Positions 54,790-63,170 of a stretch of 64,000 nucleotides of DNA are shown piece after piece. Source of the stretch: Pseudomonadota bacterium (GTDB lineage Bacteria; Pseudomonadota; Gammaproteobacteria; Steroidobacterales; JBCBZW01). The notes below the pieces were generated by a model that saw only the letters and a program-made list of their open reading frames with translations, did no database searches and was not told the origin of the DNA. The translations under genes were made by a program, and so were the position numbers. Each line of letters starts with the position of its first letter. Position 1 is the stretch's first letter. The DNA lies in NCBI GenBank assembly GCA_039193195.1, contig JBCCWS010000004.1:165908-229907 (forward strand), in the 5' to 3' direction.

Positions 54790-56181
54790 ATGAACAACAA
54801 GTCTATTGGTGCCCGGCATCTGGTCGCTATGCTCGTCAGCATCTGGTCGTTCTCCGCCTCGGCCCTCGAGCCGCCGCTGCCCGCATCCTTCGAGACCATC
54901 GATGCCAACGTGTCGGCCCTGGTCCGCGAGCGGGTGGCGACGATCGAGGATGCACCTGCCCCGGATCCACAGGCCTTGGCCGATCTTGCAATCGCCTACG
55001 AGGCAAACAATCTGTGGGCGCTTGCCGCTCAGACCTGGGTGCTTGCGCTGTCGCTCGGTGAGAATTCCCTATGGCGCTTTCACTACGCCTTGTGTCTTCG
55101 CGAGTCGGGCGACCTGGAAGCCTCCCTGCGCGTCCTGCAGGCCCTCGCCAAGGCGGATCCGCGCCAACCCTGGGTACAAGAACGGCTGGGCGAGGCGCTC
55201 TTCGAGCGAGGCGATCTCGAAGGCGCGGCAGCCGCCTACACGCAGATGATCGCCACGGGAGTAGTCAACCCGTTCGGTCATACGGGCCTCGGGCAAGTCC
55301 GCCTCACCCAAACGGACTACGCGGGGGCCGTGGCGTCACTCGAACGCGCGGTCGCGATCGCGCCGACCTATCGCCAGGCGCGCTACATGCTCGGCTTGGC
55401 CTACCGAGCCCAAGGCAAGCGCGAGCAAGCTGCCGAGGAGCTGCGCCGTGGGGTGGATGGCGTGCGCGCCTACTACAACGACCCCCTTTCCGATCGGGTC
55501 GATGAAGCGACGGTAAACGCACCGGCACGGCGAAACCTCGCCAACACGATGCTCGCCACCCGACGCCCCGATCAGGCCGCACAGGTACTAGAGAAGATCG
55601 CCGCTGCGGGTGAGGCCGATATCAACGATTTGAATAACCTCGCTGTGGCCTATCTCCAGCTGGGTCGCCTGGAAGCGGCAGAGAACATCCTCACCACGCT
55701 GGCGGACGAGGCACCCGAGCACTTCGGCACCCAACTGAACCTCGTTTCCGTGGCTATGCGCGAGCAAGACGTGCCCCGTGCACTCGAGCACGCGCGTCGC
55801 GCGGTCAGCGTGGCACCGCGCGTCGCCCGCACCCACCAGACCCTCGCCAGAGTTCAGGCGCAACTGCGCGACTGGCAAGGCGCTGCCGCCAGCCTGGCAA
55901 AGGCGGAGCAGCTCGACTCGCGCGATCCGCAGCTGGCCGCGATGCACGGCGATGTGCTGGTGCGCCTGGGCCGCGATTCCGAAGCAGCCACGCGCTATGC
56001 ACACGCCCTATCGCTGTTCCCCGATCTCCTGCCGGTGCAGCTATCGCTCGCCAGATTACATCTGCGCGTCGGCGATAAGGCCGCGGCGCGTACGATGTAT
56101 CTGCGGGCAGTAGCCTTGGCCCCGGACCACCCTGGCGTGAAGGCCGTGGGCGAAGCGCTCGCGACGTCACCCGCACCATGA
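54790..56181 (+). CDS. Exported tetratricopeptide-repeat protein
   Basis: The 463-residue protein has an N-terminal signal peptide (HLVAMLVSIWSFSASALE) and about ten TPR-like helical hairpins through the rest, for example WVQERLGEALFERGDLEGAA and NDLNNLAVAYLQLGRLEAAE. It probably acts as a periplasmic protein-binding scaffold. The stop overlaps the next gene as ATGA, so TPR and CRTAC1-type proteins are translationally coupled; this pair recurs in bacteria. Only 11 bp separate it from argH, so it may belong to the arg transcript. Confidence 0.8.
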   Translation: MNNKSIGARHLVAMLVSIWSFSASALEPPLPASFETIDANVSALVRERVATIEDAPAPDPQALADLAIAYEANNLWALAAQTWVLALSLGENSLWRFHYALCLRESGDLEASLRVLQALAKADPRQPWVQERLGEALFERGDLEGAAAAYTQMIATGVVNPFGHTGLGQVRLTQTDYAGAVASLERAVAIAPTYRQARYMLGLAYRAQGKREQAAEELRRGVDGVRAYYNDPLSDRVDEATVNAPARRNLANTMLATRRPDQAAQVLEKIAAAGEADINDLNNLAVAYLQLGRLEAAENILTTLADEAPEHFGTQLNLVSVAMREQDVPRALEHARRAVSVAPRVARTHQTLARVQAQLRDWQGAAASLAKAEQLDSRDPQLAAMHGDVLVRLGRDSEAATRYAHALSLFPDLLPVQLSLARLHLRVGDKAAARTMYLRAVALAPDHPGVKAVGEALATSPAP

Positions 56182-57908
56182 GCAGTCAGACCGCGGTCGG
56201 GCTACTAACACTCCTCAGCAGCCTTCCGGGGGTCAGCGATGCAGCGGAGAGCGCTTGGTTTACCGAGGTATCGGACACTGCCTACGTAGACTTTACCCAC
56301 GTTCGCGCCCTCACCACCCGCCTGTGGTTGCCCGAGATCATGTCCGGAGGCGCGGCGTGGCTCGACGCTGATGGCGACGGCCGCCTCGATCTGTACCTCG
56401 TTCAGGGAGGCTTCCTGGGCTCGCTGGCGAAGGACACTGGCGACCTTGAAGGCGCCGACCCGATAGATATGCCTACCAACGTACTCTTGCGCAACGCGGG
56501 CGATCACTTCGAGGATATCACCCTCACCAGTGGAACGGGTGACCAGGCTTACGGCATGGGCGCCGCCGCCGGGGACTACGACGGCGATGGCGACACGGAT
56601 CTCTACGTGACCAACCTCGGACCTAATGTGCTCTATCGTAACGACGGTAAGGGACGCTTCACGAACGTGACCGCCAGCAGCGGAACCGGCCACGACGGCT
56701 GGGGGACGAGCGCCGCCTGGCTGGACTACGACGCGGACGGCGATCTGGACCTGTTCGTGGCCAACTACATTAACTGGGCGCCCGCCCAGGAGCTGAACTG
56801 CTTCACCGGCGGGGCGACCCGTGACTACTGCCATCCCCGTCACTACAACGCCCCTGCCGCCGACGTACTCTACCGCAATGAAGGCGATGGCACCTTCACG
56901 GACACCACCGAGGCCGCAGGCCTGGTAAGCGCGTTCGGCCATGGGCTAGGCGTGGCGGTGGCCGACCTGGATGGCGACGGCCTAACTGACATCTACGTGG
57001 CCAACGACGGAATGCCAAATCAGCTGTGGCAAAACCTCGGCGACGGCACCTTCGAGGATATCGGCCTGCTCTCAGGCACTGCCGTCAATATGGCTGGCAA
57101 GGCCGAGGCGGGCATGGGCGTTGCCGCCGTGGACGCGGACGATGACGGGGATCTCGACCTGTTCATGAGTCACCTGCGAGGTGAGACCAACACGCTGTAC
57201 GTGAATGAGGGTGGCGACTTCTTTCGCGATGGCACCCCAGGGGCGGGTCTGGCGGCTCCGAGCGTGGCCTACACGGGCTTTGGGTTGGGCTTCGCTGACT
57301 TCGACTTGGACGGCATCATCGATCTTTACGTGACCAATGGTCGCGTCGGCGCCAGCCTTCCCCCGATGACGCCCGGCAAGCCCTTCGCCGAACCGAACTT
57401 GCTGTTCCAGGGCCTTGGCGCTGGGCGCTTCCGTCAGCTCGAGGGCAAGCTGACGACGAACGTTCCTGACATCGAAAACAGCCGCGCCGCCGCCTTCGCG
57501 GACTACGACGATGACGGCGACATCGACGTGCTAGTGGTCAACAATGGCGGCCCGGCACGATTGCTCCGTAATGATGCGCCGCGAGGCGATGGCCACTGGG
57601 TGGGCTTCGAGCTTTCTCAGGGAGGTCATGGTGCCGAGGTCATTCTTCGCAGCGCCGACGGGCGCTTGCGCCGGCGCGTCGCCCAACCGGCCTATAGCTA
57701 TCAATCGAGCAACGACCCCCGCGTGCACTTCGGTCTTGGCGAAAGCGGCGCACTGATCGGTGCCGTGGTGCGTTGGCCCACTGGGCAGCTGGAGCGTTTC
57801 GATGTGACCAAGCCCGATCGCTACCACGCGCTCGCACGCGGCCAAGGCGCGCCCTGCGAGCAAGCGGCGGTATGCCTACCAGTGCCCACTCGCGCTGATC
57901 AACCCTAA
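56178..57908 (+). CDS. CRTAC1-type FG-GAP/VCBS and ASPIC/UnbV protein
   Basis: An exported 576-residue protein with a short signal, then a beta-propeller built of FG-GAP/VCBS repeats, each with a calcium-binding motif such as DADGDGRLDLYL, DYDGDGDTDLYV, DLDGDGLTDIYV and DADDDGDLDLFM. The C-terminus is an ASPIC/UnbV domain (HGAEVILRSADGRLRRRV, VHFGLGES). Such proteins are secreted or surface-attached and bind calcium; the function is unknown. It overlaps the TPR gene start by 4 bp. The aspartate-rich loops should bind several metal ions. Confidence 0.85.
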   Translation: MSSQTAVGLLTLLSSLPGVSDAAESAWFTEVSDTAYVDFTHVRALTTRLWLPEIMSGGAAWLDADGDGRLDLYLVQGGFLGSLAKDTGDLEGADPIDMPTNVLLRNAGDHFEDITLTSGTGDQAYGMGAAAGDYDGDGDTDLYVTNLGPNVLYRNDGKGRFTNVTASSGTGHDGWGTSAAWLDYDADGDLDLFVANYINWAPAQELNCFTGGATRDYCHPRHYNAPAADVLYRNEGDGTFTDTTEAAGLVSAFGHGLGVAVADLDGDGLTDIYVANDGMPNQLWQNLGDGTFEDIGLLSGTAVNMAGKAEAGMGVAAVDADDDGDLDLFMSHLRGETNTLYVNEGGDFFRDGTPGAGLAAPSVAYTGFGLGFADFDLDGIIDLYVTNGRVGASLPPMTPGKPFAEPNLLFQGLGAGRFRQLEGKLTTNVPDIENSRAAAFADYDDDGDIDVLVVNNGGPARLLRNDAPRGDGHWVGFELSQGGHGAEVILRSADGRLRRRVAQPAYSYQSSNDPRVHFGLGESGALIGAVVRWPTGQLERFDVTKPDRYHALARGQGAPCEQAAVCLPVPTRADQP

Positions 57909-57921
57909 GGAGACTGTTGTC

Positions 57922-58362
57922 ATGGTCTGGGAAGTGTACTTGTCCGGTGAAATCCACAGCGACTGGCGTGAGCGGATCGTCCGGGGTGCGCAAAAACTCG
58001 ACCTCGGCATCGACTTTACAGCGCCGGTAACCGACCACGAGGCGAGCGATGCCGCTGCTGACATGCTGGATCTGGGGGCGACCCCCTTCTGGCGCGACCA
58101 CGCGTCGTCGAAGGTCAATAGCATTCGCACGCGTACGCTCATCGAACGTGCCGACATCGTGGTGGTGCGCTTCGGCGAGAAGTACAAGCAGTGGAATGCC
58201 GCCTTCGACGCTGGCGTTTGCGCGGCCATCGACAAGCCCTACATCACCCTACACGACGAGTCCATCGTCCACGCGTTGAAAGAGGTAGACGCCGCGGCGA
58301 TGGCCTGGGCGCGAACGCCCGCCCAGGTGGTGGAGATCCTGCGCTACGTGACCGGCGACTGA
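57922..58362 (+). CDS. ytoQ: YtoQ family protein
   Basis: The 146-residue cytosolic protein matches YtoQ (PF11071, nucleoside 2-deoxyribosyltransferase-like fold) over its full length: VWEVYLSGEIHSDWRERI at the start, LGATPFWRDHASSKVNSIRTR, and RADIVVVRFGEKYKQWNAAFDAG. The substrate is unknown. AAGGAG lies nine bases before ATG 57922. It follows CRTAC1 by 13 bp and may be the last gene of that unit. Confidence 0.88.
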   Translation: MVWEVYLSGEIHSDWRERIVRGAQKLDLGIDFTAPVTDHEASDAAADMLDLGATPFWRDHASSKVNSIRTRTLIERADIVVVRFGEKYKQWNAAFDAGVCAAIDKPYITLHDESIVHALKEVDAAAMAWARTPAQVVEILRYVTGD

Positions 58363-58396
58363 GCCAACGCTGGGGATGCTCGGCGCGGGAGGGCGA

Positions 58397-60172
58397 TCAA
58401 GGGGGATCGCCCACACGGACGCATATCATCGTGATGTCGTCTTCGCGCTTGCCGAATTCTGTGAAGGTCTGATGCTGATCAATCAGGGTGCCGATCATTT
58501 GCCCAGGCGCTAGATCCCCGGCCTCCCGTAGCACCTGCTCCACCCGGTCCAAGCCAAACTGCTCGCCAGCGCTGTTGCGCGCCTCGTCCACGCCGTCCGT
58601 CATCACCAGCATCAGATCGCCAGGGCGCAGATCGGCGACGGTCACGGATTCGTAGCTAGCCATCGGGAACATGCCGAGTGGAAGCCCGGTGGCCTCCAGC
58701 CGTTCAATGGCATCCTGCTCTCGTCGGAACAAGAGCATGGGGGGATCGTGGCCGGCGCTCGCGTAGGTCAGCGTTCCGGTCTGCGAATCGAAGACGGCAG
58801 CGAACAAGGTGATGAACTTATCGTCCTTCATATCCGCCTCGGCAAGTTCGTTGAGCTGCTCGAGGAGTTCCGCCAGATCGAGGGACTCGTGGCTTTGGCG
58901 GTGCAGGAGCGCGCGCAAGGCGGCGCGAGCGGTGGTCGCGATCAGAGCAGCGCCAATGCCATGGCCGGTGGCGTCCGCCACCACGAAACCGATACGTGAG
59001 TCATCGATTCGGTAGTAGTCGTAGTAGTCGCCGCTGGAGTCGTCACACGGGAGGTTGCAGCCGTCCAGGGCGACACCTGTCACCTGCGGGGCGCCGTCTG
59101 GCAGCAGCGCCTGTTGGATACTGCCGGCGAGACGTAGCTGTTCGGCGAGGGACTCGCGTTCCATGGAGTCTAGGTGGCGAATCGCATTGTCGACGCTGGT
59201 CGCGCATACCTCGGTGAGCAGTTTCAGCAGATCGATCGCGTCGCTGTCGAGATCGGGCGCGTTGGCCACTACGAGGCAACCGCGAATGCCGCTGACAGCG
59301 CTCAAGGGCAAGGCGACCAGGCTCGTTATGCGCTCGAGGGCTTCGCAGGGCACGAGTTCTTGCAGTTCTTCAGTGTTGCGAAACAAGCACGCGAGACCGT
59401 CAGCCGTGGCCAACTGCCAGACGCTGCGCCCGTCCTCCAAGCGAAACGCGGCAAGCGCCGCCTCGTCGATACCCCAGCTGGCGTGGGTGTCGAGCGTTTC
59501 CCCCTCGCGGCTGGTTAGAGCGACACAACCCACCTCGCCACAGACGCTGTCCACGGCGAGCTCGACCAGCTTGAACATGGCTCGCTCGAGATCCAACTCG
59601 CGCAGGACCACGCTCGAGGCCTGAATCATGAGTGACAGTTTGCGTCCGTCCAACGCTTGCAGGCGCGCCCGCTCTTGGCGTGTCTGCAAGGCGTAGAGCG
59701 CGAGCGCCAGGTGATCGGCGAGGGCCAGCAGGACGGCCCGTTGAATGATGTCGAGATCATCGTGAAGGAGCAGGTAACCGTAGTGGTTATGCCGCACCTC
59801 CAGGGAGACCAGCGCCGTGCATTGCAGTCCACTGGGGGTGCCGTCAGCACGAGCAACAGGGATCGCCTCATCGCCGGCCATCAGGCCAACCCGCAGCACA
59901 GGCTCGGGCAAGCTTAGGCGCTCACCCACGTGCAGCACGCTGTCGGTGGTGAGGTAGACCGTGACCTGGTCTTCCTCGCCCACCAAACGGAAGGCGATGC
60001 TCCAGCCGCTGGCGACCTCCGCTGCCTGCAGCACCTGCGTTAGTGCCCGCGACAGCTCGTCGGCGGACTCGGCCGCGTGCAGGGGCAGCGGATCGAAGAC
60101 GGCGGCAGGGGCGAAGCCCGGGCGCGCCTTAGATAGCGGCGTCGCAGAACTCGAGGATGGTGACAAGGGCAT
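58397..60172 (-). CDS. GAF-domain SpoIIE-type serine phosphatase
   Basis: A 591-residue cytosolic PP2C-like phosphatase. An N-terminal region (about residues 30-165) and a second GAF domain (about 180-340) precede the PPM/SpoIIE domain (about 385-585), whose metal aspartates lie in CDDSSGDYYDYY, FVVADATGHGIGAAL and VMTDGVDEARN. Such enzymes dephosphorylate anti-anti-sigma (STAS) proteins in partner-switching systems; no STAS or kinase gene is near. The GAF domains should sense a small ligand. Its start overlaps the upstream HDOD gene by 44 bp, so the two are coupled. Confidence 0.85.
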   Translation of the reverse strand: MPLSPSSSSATPLSKARPGFAPAAVFDPLPLHAAESADELSRALTQVLQAAEVASGWSIAFRLVGEEDQVTVYLTTDSVLHVGERLSLPEPVLRVGLMAGDEAIPVARADGTPSGLQCTALVSLEVRHNHYGYLLLHDDLDIIQRAVLLALADHLALALYALQTRQERARLQALDGRKLSLMIQASSVVLRELDLERAMFKLVELAVDSVCGEVGCVALTSREGETLDTHASWGIDEAALAAFRLEDGRSVWQLATADGLACLFRNTEELQELVPCEALERITSLVALPLSAVSGIRGCLVVANAPDLDSDAIDLLKLLTEVCATSVDNAIRHLDSMERESLAEQLRLAGSIQQALLPDGAPQVTGVALDGCNLPCDDSSGDYYDYYRIDDSRIGFVVADATGHGIGAALIATTARAALRALLHRQSHESLDLAELLEQLNELAEADMKDDKFITLFAAVFDSQTGTLTYASAGHDPPMLLFRREQDAIERLEATGLPLGMFPMASYESVTVADLRPGDLMLVMTDGVDEARNSAGEQFGLDRVEQVLREAGDLAPGQMIGTLIDQHQTFTEFGKREDDITMICVRVGDPP

Positions 60173-61052
60173 CGTCGATATCGCTGGTCAATTCCGTGAA
60201 TTGTTCTTCATCGATCCCCAACGCACCGAGCGCGGGGCCGTCCGGGGTAGGCTCAACCTGCTCAGCGTCATCAGCCAGACCGATGCGGCGCGTGTTGAGC
60301 AGCCAGTCGCTGATACCAACGACCGCAGCGTGGGCGCGAAAGTCCTCATCGACGCCGTCCACGTCGTGGTGGTGACCGATCACGGCGACCGCATGCTCGG
60401 GCAGTTTCCAGTGCTCGGCCATGAGAACTCCCACGGCCGCGTGGTCGGTCCCCGTCAACAGGCGCTCCCGCTTGATCCCGGCAACACCCGTCGCGGATAC
60501 GCGATCTGGGAGCAGCGGGTTGAGGACAAGCTTGCCGACATCGTGCAGCAGGCCGTCGAGGAACAGCTCGTCGGTCAACGTGCGCGGCAAGCCGAGTCGA
60601 GTGACAACTTCGCCGGTAATCAACCCCGTCGCCAGCGAGTGCTTTTGCAGCCCGAAGGAGTGGTAGGGGTAGTGAGGCAGGTCCCTATCCATCATACCGG
60701 TCACGCAGGAGCTGACCACGAGGTTGCGGATCATCTTCATCCCAAGGCGCGTACTGGCTTGCTGTAGGGTTTGGCAGGGCTGCCCCGAGGAGAAGTAGGC
60801 GGAGTTCGCCATCCGCAAGACCTTGCCTGCGATGACGGCATCGCGAGAAATGGAATGCTGCAGATCCTTGGCGTCCGAATTCGGATCCTCGGTAAGCTGC
60901 ATCACCTCCAGGGCCACGGCGGGAAGGGGCCCGAGTGCCTCCATCTGCCGCGCGATGCGCTCGGCGCTGACGCTGGTGGTGATGGTGGGGGCAACCTCGA
61001 CGCTCGTCTTTCGGGTGAGGGCCTCGAGGCTGTCACTTTGCACTACGGGCAT
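60129..61052 (-). CDS. HDOD domain signalling protein
   Basis: The 307-residue protein has one HDOD domain from about residue 30 to 240. It includes LPAVALEVMQLTEDPNSDAKDL, the VLRMANSAYF stretch, and a partly kept HD motif in LHDVGKLVLNPLL. HDOD proteins usually bind signals or partners and not hydrolyse nucleotides, although the HD pair is present here. The C-terminal 50 residues are acidic. It is the first gene of a two-gene unit with the SpoIIE-type phosphatase. Confidence 0.85.
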   Translation of the reverse strand: MPVVQSDSLEALTRKTSVEVAPTITTSVSAERIARQMEALGPLPAVALEVMQLTEDPNSDAKDLQHSISRDAVIAGKVLRMANSAYFSSGQPCQTLQQASTRLGMKMIRNLVVSSCVTGMMDRDLPHYPYHSFGLQKHSLATGLITGEVVTRLGLPRTLTDELFLDGLLHDVGKLVLNPLLPDRVSATGVAGIKRERLLTGTDHAAVGVLMAEHWKLPEHAVAVIGHHHDVDGVDEDFRAHAAVVGISDWLLNTRRIGLADDAEQVEPTPDGPALGALGIDEEQFTELTSDIDDALVTILEFCDAAI

Positions 61053-61231
61053 GGGGTTTGGCTCTTGAGTCTGTAGACGCGGTGACGCAACCCTGGTCTG
61101 GTGTCGGTTGGGGTAGGATGCGCCAGATCACAAGACTACCGAGTGCCCAAACGATGGGTCCGTGAACTGGACCGCATATCGCCAGCGCGCGGGACGCACA
61201 TCCGCTTCCTTAGAAGGCAGAGCAATCGTTG

Positions 61232-62575
61232 ATGCAAGTAATCCTTGGCTTCGGCTCTAATCACGGCGATCGTCACCACTGGTTGCGCGAGGGGATCCGC
61301 GCCATGCAACGCGTGCCCGGTTTGACCTTGCAACGAGTCTCGCCGGTGGTGGAGTCACCGGCCCTGCTGCCGGCAGGTTCACCGTGGGACTGGAACCGAC
61401 CTTTTCTCAACTGTGTCGCCACCTACGAGCACGAGGCGAACGGCACCGTGGAGAGCGCGATCACCCGCCTGCGCGAGCATATCGATGCAGCGCAGGCTGC
61501 TTGTGGCCGCCCCCACCCCTCGCGCTGGGCGCCACGACCGCTCGACATCGATGTACTGCTGTTCGGCGAGGAGCAAAGAACGGTGGGACGCGTCACGGTT
61601 CCCCACCCAGATCTGCTCACGCGCAACTTCGTGCTCAGTCCACTCGCCGCGATCTGCCCGGAGCTGCGGATTCCGGGCGACACGAGCGGATTGACAGCCC
61701 TCGCCTACAGTCGCGCACTCCCCCACCACATCCCGCTTTGGATGGGCGTGTTGAACATCACCCCGGATTCCTTTTCCGACGGCGGCAAGCACCAAGACTG
61801 GGAAGCCGTAAAGGGGCAGGTGCAACGCATGAGAGAGCACGGTGTGCACCTGTTGGACCTCGGCGCCGAATCCACCCGCCCAGGTGCCGAACCCCTCGAT
61901 GCGCAGGCCGAATGGGCGCGCCTAGCAACGATCCTGCTTCCCCTAGTGGAGTTCCTCGGCGACGACCCTCTGCGCCCCCTGATCAGCGTTGACACCTACC
62001 ACGCGAGCGTTGCTTCACGGGCTATCGAGGCCGGTGTCCAGGTGATCAACGACGTAAGCGGGCTAGAGGCGCCAGGCATGCTGGAGGTGGCTGTCGACCA
62101 TCCGGACACCACGGTGATCGCTATGCATAACCTCGGCGTGCCCGCTGATCGTGCGGTGACCCTGCCTGGCGACTCCGATCCCTATCAGATGGTGCGCGAT
62201 TGGATCCTGCGCAAGCTCGAGACCTGGTCGAGGGCGGGGCTTGCGTCCGAGCGCACGGTGATCGACCCCGGAATCGGATTCGGCAAGGATGCGCTTCAGT
62301 CCCTGCGCCTGTTGCGGTCCGCGGGCGAGCTCGGCCGACTGGGCGTGCGCCTACTAGTCGGGCATTCGCGCAAGTCGTTTATGAAGAGCTTCAGTGAAGG
62401 GCCATTGGACAGCATGGAACGCGACCTGATCACCACCGGAGCTTCGCTGAACTTGTCTCAGCAAGGGGTGGATATCATCCGCGTTCACAACGTTCCGATG
62501 CACACGGACGCCTATCGGGGCTGGAGCCACCTGGTCGCGATGCCCCTGCCGCCTGCCGAGCGCAGCAATCCCTAA
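61232..62575 (+). CDS. folKP: Fused HPPK-DHPS (FolK-FolP)
   Basis: The 447-residue protein combines two folate steps. Residues 1 to about 160 are 6-hydroxymethyl-dihydropterin pyrophosphokinase (ILGFGSNHGDRHHWL, FLNCVATYE, RWAPRPLDIDVLLFG). Residues about 170-447 are dihydropteroate synthase (MGVLNITPDSFSDGGKH, LGAESTRPGA, VIDPGIGFGKDALQSL, LVGHSRKSFM). The two are usually separate in gammaproteobacteria. ATG 61232 is preferred over TTG 61229. It converges on two genes of methanopterin-associated families, which suggests a local pterin cluster. Confidence 0.93.
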   Translation: MQVILGFGSNHGDRHHWLREGIRAMQRVPGLTLQRVSPVVESPALLPAGSPWDWNRPFLNCVATYEHEANGTVESAITRLREHIDAAQAACGRPHPSRWAPRPLDIDVLLFGEEQRTVGRVTVPHPDLLTRNFVLSPLAAICPELRIPGDTSGLTALAYSRALPHHIPLWMGVLNITPDSFSDGGKHQDWEAVKGQVQRMREHGVHLLDLGAESTRPGAEPLDAQAEWARLATILLPLVEFLGDDPLRPLISVDTYHASVASRAIEAGVQVINDVSGLEAPGMLEVAVDHPDTTVIAMHNLGVPADRAVTLPGDSDPYQMVRDWILRKLETWSRAGLASERTVIDPGIGFGKDALQSLRLLRSAGELGRLGVRLLVGHSRKSFMKSFSEGPLDSMERDLITTGASLNLSQQGVDIIRVHNVPMHTDAYRGWSHLVAMPLPPAERSNP

Positions 62576-62598
62576 GGCGACGAATGCCAAGCGGCCCA

Positions 62599-63162
62599 CT
62601 AGGGCGCGTCCGCCTTGAGGTGCGCATCGATGGCCTCCATCAGCCAGGACCAGGCCTGCGCCTCACGCGGGCCTGCCGTCTTGTCGATCGCGATGCGCAG
62701 GTAAGCCACTTCGCCGATGATCTTCTCGGCGGGCAACATCGAGAGTCGGCTAGCCAGGATCGCCCCCTCCACCACAGCCGCCTGCGCGCGATTGAAGCCA
62801 GCGAAGGGGGCATGGGTATAAGCACCAGTCTGGCGGCACCAGATGCGGGGGCGCTGCTCGTCCGGCTCCACTTCGTCGACTGCGAGCTCGCGATGCACGA
62901 GCGCACACGCTAAGCGGACGCGTCCGTCCCCAACACCGACCGTTGGCCACAGCCGCTGGCGCTTGGTCACGCAGCCAGCGAACACGCGCACGTCATCGAT
63001 AAGGTTGATCACGGCCCGTTTCGTGTCAATGAGATTATCCAGCGTAGTAGACGGACGGAACGGCGCCAGCAGAAGGCGCCCATCCAGTTCGCGCACGCCC
63101 ATCGGCGCGATATGGACCTGCCCTTGGGGCGCCACGGTGGTCACCACCGCCTCAGTGATCAT
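62599..63162 (-). CDS. DUF447 family protein (methanopterin-associated)
   Basis: About 187 residues from ATG 63162, with AAGGA upstream. The N-terminus ITEAVVTTVAPQGQVHIAPMGV reads like a flavin-reductase-type split barrel, and the C-terminus (RLSMLPAEKIIGEVAYLRIAIDKTAG) matches DUF447. The family occurs in methanogenic archaea and in tetrahydromethanopterin-using methylotrophic bacteria. Its exact role is not known. It follows the DHPS-like gene by 8 bp, so both are in one operon. The longer frame to 63309 is a shadow. Confidence 0.83.
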   Translation of the reverse strand: MITEAVVTTVAPQGQVHIAPMGVRELDGRLLLAPFRPSTTLDNLIDTKRAVINLIDDVRVFAGCVTKRQRLWPTVGVGDGRVRLACALVHRELAVDEVEPDEQRPRIWCRQTGAYTHAPFAGFNRAQAAVVEGAILASRLSMLPAEKIIGEVAYLRIAIDKTAGPREAQAWSWLMEAIDAHLKADAP

Positions 63163-63170
63163 CACGACGA

